Shown piece by piece: positions 1-4,842 of a DNA stretch of 6,963 bases. A model generated the notes under the pieces. That model did no database searches. It was not told where the DNA came from and was given only the letters and a program-made list of their open reading frames with translations. How positions within the stretch are numbered: the stretch's first letter is position 1; each line of letters starts with the position of its first letter. A program made the position numbers and the translations under genes. Origin of the DNA: Ktedonobacter sp. (GTDB lineage: Bacteria > Chloroflexota > Ktedonobacteria > Ktedonobacterales > Ktedonobacteraceae); NCBI GenBank assembly GCA_003450555.1, contig DMFQ01000100.1:13799-20761 (forward strand). Direction: 5' to 3'.

Positions 1-723
1 ATGGGGTTCTGTCTCTTCAACAATGTTGCCGTTGCCGCCCAATATGCGCTCGACCATCATGGCCTTGAGCGCGTGATGATTATTGACTACGACGTTCATC
101 ACGGCAATGGCATCCAGGATATTTTTTATACTGATCCTCGCGTGCTCTACTTTTCGGTACACCAGGCGCCATTCTATCCTGGTACTGGTTACTCCGAAGA
201 GCGCGGAGAGGGGGCTGGACTGGGTACAACCATTAATGTACCACTACCGGCAACCGTCGGTTACGAAATATACGAACCCGTCTTCCGGCAGGTCATGTCA
301 CATGCCGCCGACCGCTTTAATCCTCAATTGATCCTGGTTTCGGCTGGCTTTGATGCGCATTGGAATGACCCTCTTGGGCAGATGAATCTTTCTACAGCAG
401 GCTTTGCACAGCTCACGAAAATGATTATCGACCTGGCTCAAATGCTCTGTAATGGTCGCCTGGTAATGGTGCAAGAAGGAGGGTATAACCTTGATGTCAT
501 GGGCGCTTGTGTCGCTACCTGCATCAACCTGCTCCTGGGTGACGATGCCGCGGTCGATAGCCTTGGTGCCGGGCCGAATGCGGAAAAAGAGTTTCACCTC
601 AATGCCGAAGTCCTTGTCGCCGAGTTGCGCCGCATTCATAAGTTAACGGGCTATCGCATGCGCAACGCTCCCAAACCAGATATTGAACGCTTACGTCGTG
701 AAATGAAAGGACCAGATGCATAG
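1..723 (+). CDS. Histone deacetylase-like / acetoin-utilisation (AcuC)-type zinc deacetylase, 5'-truncated by window edge
   Basis: Predicted Zn-dependent deacylase of the arginase/HDAC fold, removing acetyl groups from acetyl-lysine of proteins or from small acetyl-amines in the cytoplasm. The visible 240 residues begin inside the fold: the opening GFCLFNN is the conserved segment that normally follows the catalytic HH pair, so the ATG at base 1 is an internal Met and the true start, with the two catalytic histidines, lies upstream. Visible motifs: DYDVHHGNG with zinc ligands D31 and H33; the HQAPFYPGTG loop typical of class II-like members; SAGFDAH with the third zinc ligand D118; EGGYNL with the transition-state Tyr Y162. 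Position 30 is Tyr where Trp is common. All visible catalytic residues are intact, so it is probably active. It stops at TAG 721-723, immediately before the GTG of a GNAT gene, which suggests coupled expression. Family is secure; substrate (protein lysine, polyamine or other) cannot be decided. Confidence 0.93.
   Translation: MGFCLFNNVAVAAQYALDHHGLERVMIIDYDVHHGNGIQDIFYTDPRVLYFSVHQAPFYPGTGYSEERGEGAGLGTTINVPLPATVGYEIYEPVFRQVMSHAADRFNPQLILVSAGFDAHWNDPLGQMNLSTAGFAQLTKMIIDLAQMLCNGRLVMVQEGGYNLDVMGACVATCINLLLGDDAAVDSLGAGPNAEKEFHLNAEVLVAELRRIHKLTGYRMRNAPKPDIERLRREMKGPDA
706..711 (+). promoter_or_regulatory. Probable Shine-Dalgarno for the GNAT gene
   Basis: AAAGGA inside the 3' end of the deacetylase gene, 12 bases before the GTG at 724 and 18 before the ATG at 730. 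The spacing is long for either start but favours the GTG. Together with the abutting stop and start codons it is consistent with translational coupling. Confidence 0.4.
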
Positions 724-1605
724 GTGGCGATGAGACGCATATTATCACGAGGCGCGGAAGAAATACGTTTATTGACAGGTGACAATCTGCCGCAGGTCAG
801 ACGTTTGCTCCAGGCGTCTGAATACGTGTACCAGCGCTTTACTCTGCAAGAACTGCCAACCCTGCTCGCGCATTACCCGGCTCTAGGTGCCTTTAATGGC
901 TCATCGCTGCGTGGTTTTATCCTTTCACAAACCGTCCATGCCCCGTCGGCATGGATCGGCGGATTCTGCGTCAGTTGGACAGAAAGTAAATCATATCTCA
1001 AATTTCTGGATACCCTTCTTGACCACCTGTTCCCGCTCCTGATCACAAAAGGAGTCCGCTATCTCCACTACTCTGGCAATGACGCGGAGCAAGACTGGCT
1101 GCGCGATGCCCTGCTAACACGAGGCTTCATCCCCTATCGCTCACTGTACGCCTACGACAAATTTGATTACCATATTCCTTCACCGGGCAATCAGGAGATC
1201 ACTATCCGCCCTGTGGAAGCACGCGATATACCAACCCTGCTCTCAATCGATGAAGTCTGCTTCGAAGAATTATGGCGCTACGACAGCGACTCATTCAATG
1301 ATATTGCAGCTACTCATCCCTATTTCGTCGTTGCGGAACTCCACGGCAATGTCATCGGCTACCAGTTCAATGCTCTGGATGACGTTTATGGCTATCTCGT
1401 GCGCATCGCCGTCCATCCATCTATGAGCGGACAGGGGATCGGTGTACGTCTCATGGCTGAAGCGATACGCTTTTTTAAGAAGGCCCACGTGTCACGCATC
1501 ATGCTCAACACACAGGACGATAATAATCACGCCCACAGGCTGTACGAGTGGTTTGGCTTCGTACGCATTCAGCAGAAGGGGTTTGTATTACGCAAGGGAT
1601 TGTGA
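724..1605 (+). CDS. Tandem GNAT-family N-acetyltransferase (C-terminal domain canonical, N-terminal half degenerate)
   Basis: Predicted acetyl-CoA-dependent N-acetyltransferase, 293 residues, about twice a single GNAT domain. Residues about 158-293 form a clear RimI-like GNAT domain: ITIRPVEARDIP opening strand, VRIAVHPSMSGQGIGVRLM (225-243) with the pyrophosphate-binding GQGIG loop, and a C-terminal NNHAHRLYEWFGF segment (267-279). Residues about 14-148 look like a second, diverged GNAT half (IRLLTGDNLPQVRRLL opening, a final RGFIPYRSLYAYDK) but lack a recognisable acetyl-CoA loop, so this half probably has a structural or substrate role. The GTG start at 724 directly follows the deacetylase TAG; an AAAGGA at 706-711 lies 12 bases upstream. 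An ATG at 730 is the alternative start, with a longer spacing of 18. Coupling to a deacetylase hints at opposing acetylation and deacetylation, but the acceptor is unknown. Confidence 0.88.
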   Translation: MAMRRILSRGAEEIRLLTGDNLPQVRRLLQASEYVYQRFTLQELPTLLAHYPALGAFNGSSLRGFILSQTVHAPSAWIGGFCVSWTESKSYLKFLDTLLDHLFPLLITKGVRYLHYSGNDAEQDWLRDALLTRGFIPYRSLYAYDKFDYHIPSPGNQEITIRPVEARDIPTLLSIDEVCFEELWRYDSDSFNDIAATHPYFVVAELHGNVIGYQFNALDDVYGYLVRIAVHPSMSGQGIGVRLMAEAIRFFKKAHVSRIMLNTQDDNNHAHRLYEWFGFVRIQQKGFVLRKGL

Positions 1606-1624
1606 TTACTATGCAATTGGAGTA

Positions 1625-3541
1625 TCAGACTAACCCCAGCAGAGACCACACATCCAGCGGTGCCGACTTATTTTTCACCTGCAGCGGTGCAAGGTGTGAT
1701 ACCATCACATGCTGGCGCACCTGGACAAAGGTCGAGTGATTGAGCAGAATATTGTTATCTGAAGCGTTCGATTGCAGACGCGATGCCACGTTCACAACAT
1801 CTCCGATCGCTGTATAGTTCTGCAAACGACCTGTCGAGCCGAGATTTCCCACCACTCCCAATCCGGTATTCACCCCAAAACCAAAGGCTAGCGGGGTCTC
1901 CTGCGGATGTTCCCGTTGATATTTCTGGACAGCTTTTCTCATATTCCAGGTAGCTCGCACCGCCCGTAATGCATGATCGCTCTGCAGAAGCGGAGCATTA
2001 AATATAGCCATCAATGCATCGCCGATGAAGGCCGTCAGAGTACCCTCTTCATGCCAGATCTCCTCAACCATAATTCCAAGATAGCTGTTAAGTAGATTCA
2101 TCATTTCCTCGGGCGACATGCTCTCACTCAACCGGGTGTATCCGCGAATGTCAGCGAAGACCACTGAGATTTCTTTGGTCTCCCCACCCAGATTCAGCGC
2201 CATCGGGTCCTTGATCAGTTGTTGCACGACATTGGGATGAACATAGCGTTCAAAAATGCGCCGCACCTGCTTCGCCTGAGCTTCGGAGCGTTTTAATTCG
2301 GTACGGTCATCAATCACCAGTGCCATACCAATGTGGTCGTTCTGTGTATCAAGCAGCGCGGAAACATAGAGATTCAAATTTACCTCGCCAGCGCCTGGAA
2401 TATCACAATCGACCGAATTGGTGACCATGGTGCCATGCTCATGCTGCACCCTGGCACTTTGTAGCAATTCGCTAATACCGACCTGCGGCCTGACGGTAAA
2501 AACTTCCTGGTGGTTTTTCCCTATCGCTGTCCTTGGATTCATGCGCAGTATCTTCGCGGCTGCTTCGTTAAAAGTTGTGATGATGCCCGCCGAATCGGTG
2601 GTAATTACACCATTGGCTATGGAGGCGAAGATATTATCCATGTATTGTTTGTCTTCGTTGACCTTACGTATCGTCCTGCTCAGGTCGGCGAAAAGACGCG
2701 CATTATCGATAGCGATAGCCGCTTGATGGCAGAAAGCCAGCAGCATTTCACGATGTTTGGGGCCAAACAGGTTGGCATTGATACGGCTATCAACATAGAC
2801 TGCACCAATACAATGATCTCGCACGACCAATGGGGCACACATGATCGAGCGAATACCAAATGCCATGATACTCTCCTGCTCCTTCAAGGCTTTGTCCAGC
2901 TGAGCATCGTCGGTGAGCATTGGCTCCCTGGTTTGTACCACACGATTCACGGTACTGCGGCTATTTTTATAGGCACTTCTATCGATTGGTTGTCCTTGTT
3001 TATCAAGGGCGATAGTAAATTCAAGCTCATTATTTACCGGGTTCAGCAGCGCGAGGAAGCCGCGTTCTGCATTGACGAAACGGATCACCTGTTCCATTAC
3101 CAACCGCAACACTTGATCAAACTCAAGTGTCGAATTCAGCACTCGTGCGATATCGTAGAGGGTCTCCAGTTCATTGCGCTCTCGCTTGAGGGTATTGATA
3201 CTGGTATTGAGAGCCTGCCGCTCCCGTTCAAATGGCGTAGCTCCCCCCGAGATCAATGGTTGTGCCGATGGCTCACCCCATTGGCCCTGTAGCAGTTGCA
3301 ACACGCGCTGGAGCGATTGACTGAGTCGTCCTAATTCCAGGTCGGCGAGCCGACTCAAGTGAAGAGAGTCGCTGAGCAAACGAATACGAGGATCGCTGTT
3401 CTCGCTAGCATATGTGCCTTCGACGGCCCGCTCTAACTTCTGCGTATGCTCATGTAGCCCACGCGAAATACGCATCAACGCCTCGCCAATCGAACGTAAG
3501 TCGTTGCTAGCCTTTGATGCTAGATCAGGTGATACGTTCAA
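1625..3541 (-). CDS. GAF-PAS-class III adenylate/guanylate cyclase, soluble; TTG start preferred
   Basis: Predicted cytoplasmic sensor cyclase making a cyclic nucleotide from a nucleoside triphosphate. Numbering from the TTG (638 residues): helical/coiled-coil N-terminus (1-125), GAF domain (about 125-285, ending CHQAAIAIDNARLF), PAS domain (about 300-415, IANGVITTDSAGIITTFNEAA), linker RIFERYVHPNVVQQL typical of this architecture, then the class III catalytic domain (about 455-635). Catalytic positions: metal-binding D464 (FADIRGYT) and D508 (FIGDALMAIFNAP), T577 (NYTAIGD), transition-state N584 and R588 (VNVASR). The purine-selecting Lys that normally precedes [FY]IGD is Ala (A504), so specificity or activity is uncertain. 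The TTG at 3541-3539 has GGAGGGA 5 bases upstream. An ATG at 3661 would add 40 Cys-rich, partly hydrophobic residues and lacks a good ribosome site. The gene converges with the GNAT gene, 19 bases apart. No transmembrane segment is seen in the 638-residue form. Confidence 0.9.
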   Translation of the reverse strand: MNVSPDLASKASNDLRSIGEALMRISRGLHEHTQKLERAVEGTYASENSDPRIRLLSDSLHLSRLADLELGRLSQSLQRVLQLLQGQWGEPSAQPLISGGATPFERERQALNTSINTLKRERNELETLYDIARVLNSTLEFDQVLRLVMEQVIRFVNAERGFLALLNPVNNELEFTIALDKQGQPIDRSAYKNSRSTVNRVVQTREPMLTDDAQLDKALKEQESIMAFGIRSIMCAPLVVRDHCIGAVYVDSRINANLFGPKHREMLLAFCHQAAIAIDNARLFADLSRTIRKVNEDKQYMDNIFASIANGVITTDSAGIITTFNEAAAKILRMNPRTAIGKNHQEVFTVRPQVGISELLQSARVQHEHGTMVTNSVDCDIPGAGEVNLNLYVSALLDTQNDHIGMALVIDDRTELKRSEAQAKQVRRIFERYVHPNVVQQLIKDPMALNLGGETKEISVVFADIRGYTRLSESMSPEEMMNLLNSYLGIMVEEIWHEEGTLTAFIGDALMAIFNAPLLQSDHALRAVRATWNMRKAVQKYQREHPQETPLAFGFGVNTGLGVVGNLGSTGRLQNYTAIGDVVNVASRLQSNASDNNILLNHSTFVQVRQHVMVSHLAPLQVKNKSAPLDVWSLLGLV

Positions 3542-3546
3542 GCAAG

Positions 3547-3553
3547 TCCCTCC
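3547..3553 (-). promoter_or_regulatory. Strong Shine-Dalgarno deciding the cyclase TTG start
   Basis: On the minus strand GGAGGGA ends 5 bases before the TTG at 3541; the GGAGG core is 7 bases from it. This near-ideal site supports TTG rather than the ATG at 3661, which has only a weak AGAG upstream. A six-codon reading frame (ATG at 3558, product MMEGLA) ends in a TGA overlapping the TTG as TTGA; it has no ribosome site of its own. Confidence 0.7.
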
Positions 3554-3645
3554 ATCATATGGGCGTCTGCAAGCAAATGGCACAGAACAATATAAAAACA
3601 AAGCAAAAACCGCGATCTTAGAAGCAGAAAGAGCACAGACAACAC

Positions 3646-3697
3646 AAAAATGTGAGGGCATGCATCTCTGAATAATAGACGCTCACACCCTCACATT
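3646..3697 (-). terminator. Possible intrinsic terminator after the SDR gene, or inverted-repeat operator
   Basis: A perfect 10-base inverted repeat: AATGTGAGGG (minus strand 3697-3688) and CCCTCACATT (3658-3649), with a 29-base loop. The second arm runs into a five-T tract (3650-3646) on the minus strand, as in a rho-independent terminator for the SDR transcript. The long loop is atypical. The first arm overlaps the last bases of the TATAAT of the cyclase promoter, so a repressor- or activator-binding role is equally possible. A second TGTGAG copy follows the first arm (TGTGAGGG then TGTGAGCG, minus strand). Confidence 0.4.
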
Positions 3698-3703
3698 ATA
3701 GCA
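3695..3703 (-). promoter_or_regulatory. Extended -10 promoter element upstream of the cyclase gene
   Basis: On the minus strand the bases read TGCTATAAT, a perfect TGn extended -10 plus consensus TATAAT (TATAAT at 3700-3695). There is no good -35 at 17 bases, which is tolerated by extended -10 promoters. Predicted transcription start is near 3688, giving a leader of about 147 bases before the TTG. It lies just after the SDR stop codon, so the cyclase could be transcribed independently. The call rests on sequence match only. Confidence 0.55.
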
Positions 3704-3723
3704 CAGCAGATTCTAGGCTTGCA

Positions 3724-4623
3724 TTACACGCCATGCTGACGTAGGTAATCAGTGAATGACACCGGCTTAAAACCAAAATCGCGTTCGATACTCTGTTTGT
3801 CTGTGATGTTATCAAAAGAAAAAAGCGTCATAGCTGCTTTCGTTATCGGTGGCTTCGGCAGCACTGCCTCCATTACCGCCGCGCCTACTCCCACCAGTAG
3901 GGTGGGTGCAGGGGCCTTAATACGCGTCTTGTGCATAGTACCGAGCAAAAGGTCGATTACCTGGCTAAACGAGTAATACTCTGGACCACCAATGGTGTAC
4001 GTTTTCCTGGAGGTACGCGTTGGATCCTCCAACACTTTCATTATCACCGATACGACATCCTCTACATAGATTGGTTGAAACATGGTTTTGCCGCCACCAA
4101 TAAGCGGCACAACAGGGGCAGAACGTATAAGATCTGTCAGCCCTTTGATGAAAGGCGACCCCTTCCCGAATAGAACTGATGGTTGAATAATTGTCCAGTC
4201 TAATCCGCTGTCCTTGAGTGTTTGTTCCGCAAGATAGCGCCCTTGCATATAACTACCAGGCTTGTCAGCCCTGGTTCCTAGTCCACTGATCTCGACGATA
4301 CGTTTGACTCCTGCCTCCTTTGCGGCTTTAATTACGTTCTCCGTACCACGTACATTGGTATTTTCGTAGTGATTACCCACCGATTCTTTCCGATCAGCGG
4401 TCATAAAAGCTGCGTGTACAATTGTATCGATACCATGCACTGCTGTTTGTAGTGCAGTGGCATTAAGGGTATCTCCCTGTACCAACTCAACTTTGTCAGT
4501 TGGTAAAATCTGTGCAGCACGCTTCGGATCTCGCACCAGGCAGCGCGAGCGCTCCCCTTGTTCTGCCAGTCGAGACACGAGATGTCGTCCAATATAGCCT
4601 GTTGCGCCAGTAATCAGTATCAT
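3724..4623 (-). CDS. NAD(P)-binding atypical/extended SDR, NDUFA9/NmrA-like epimerase-family protein
   Basis: Predicted Rossmann-fold NAD(P)-dependent oxidoreductase/epimerase-like protein, 299 residues from the ATG at 4623. The N-terminus carries the dinucleotide motif TGATGYIG (residues 5-12), followed by LVRDP, a cofactor-discriminating region. Next come LVQGD (about 47-51), VHAAF (69-73), NVRGTENVIKAAKEAGVKRIV (90-110) and the ISGLG strand (112-116). The catalytic YxxxK site of classical SDRs reads Y125-MQG-R129, with Arg for Lys, and is followed by LAEQTLKDSGLDWTIIQPSVLFG, typical of the NDUFA9-like atypical SDR group. The C-terminal part (FQPIYVEDVVSVI, YTIGGPEYYSF) fits the same family. 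ATG 4623 is preferred over the GTG at 4626 because the GGAG is 7 rather than 4 bases away. These proteins may bind cofactor without strong turnover (quinone/complex I-related, isoflavone-reductase-like or regulatory roles); the substrate is unknown. Confidence 0.88.
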   Translation of the reverse strand: MILITGATGYIGRHLVSRLAEQGERSRCLVRDPKRAAQILPTDKVELVQGDTLNATALQTAVHGIDTIVHAAFMTADRKESVGNHYENTNVRGTENVIKAAKEAGVKRIVEISGLGTRADKPGSYMQGRYLAEQTLKDSGLDWTIIQPSVLFGKGSPFIKGLTDLIRSAPVVPLIGGGKTMFQPIYVEDVVSVIMKVLEDPTRTSRKTYTIGGPEYYSFSQVIDLLLGTMHKTRIKAPAPTLLVGVGAAVMEAVLPKPPITKAAMTLFSFDNITDKQSIERDFGFKPVSFTDYLRQHGV

Positions 4624-4630
4624 CACAAAA

Positions 4631-4637
4631 CTCCTTT
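4631..4637 (-). promoter_or_regulatory. Shine-Dalgarno of the SDR gene
   Basis: AAAGGAG on the minus strand, 7 bases before the ATG at 4623 and 4 before the GTG at 4626. The spacing selects the ATG as the likely start. Confidence 0.7.
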
Positions 4638-4644
4638 TTCTTTC

Positions 4645-4650
4645 ATTATA
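4645..4650 (-). promoter_or_regulatory. Possible -10 box of the SDR gene
   Basis: A consensus TATAAT on the minus strand, 21 bases before the ATG. The -35 position at 17-base spacing (GATATA) is poor and there is no TG extension. The start of transcription would fall next to the ribosome site, giving a leader of only about 15 bases. It is plausible but could be chance in an AT-rich gap. Confidence 0.35.
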
Positions 4651-4700
4651 CCTTGCTACTACCTACCTATATCTTCATTAGTGCTTTACACTACGACGCA

Positions 4701-4712
4701 TGAGTTAACTCA
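4701..4712. promoter_or_regulatory. 12-bp perfect palindrome upstream of the SDR gene (candidate operator)
   Basis: TGAGTTAACTCA is a perfect palindrome in the 219-base gap between the kinase and SDR genes, about 50 bases upstream of the SDR -10-like box. It has the size and symmetry of a dimeric regulator site. No known binding motif is claimed, and palindromes of this length do occasionally occur by chance. Confidence 0.3.
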
Positions 4713-4793
4713 ATCAAGTAACAATGCTTTAGAGGGGTCTATCTCAAGTATAGTTGGTGCTAGATAAATTGACCAGAGGACTACAACATGAAT

Positions 4794-4812
4794 AAAAAGG
4801 TGAGCAGGCTCA
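4794..4812 (-). terminator. Weak possible terminator after the histidine kinase gene
   Basis: On the minus strand TGAGC-CT-GCTCA (4812-4801) is followed by CC and a five-T run, about 30 bases past the kinase stop codon. The usable stem is only 4-5 base pairs. A wider imperfect pairing (CATGA/TCATG plus a bulge) surrounds it. It could end the kinase transcript inefficiently. Confidence 0.3.
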
Positions 4813-4842
4813 TGTAGTAATACTTTGGCAGCCACAATACGC

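Noticed and set aside
1..3. ATG at base 1 as the deacetylase start
   Set aside because: The catalytic His-His segment of the HDAC fold normally precedes this point, so a start here would remove essential residues. The gene is cut by the window edge.
2510..3292. A 260-codon open frame on the plus strand opposite the cyclase GAF-PAS region
   Set aside because: It lies entirely antisense to a clear domain-bearing gene, its translation resembles no family I recognise, and it has no convincing ribosome site. It is a shadow of the real gene.
3538..3558. Six-codon leader reading frame (MMEGLA) whose TGA overlaps the cyclase TTG
   Set aside because: It has no ribosome site upstream, and the GGAGG inside it serves the TTG. 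The overlap is probably incidental.
3649..3697. CRP binding site in front of the cyclase gene
   Set aside because: The TGTGA and TCACA half-sites are separated by 35 bases rather than the required 6, so this is not a standard CRP/FNR operator despite the matching halves.
3542..3723. Riboswitch or small RNA in the gap before the cyclase
   Set aside because: Beyond the inverted repeat, the gap is T-rich on the transcribed strand with no conserved riboswitch core that I recognise.
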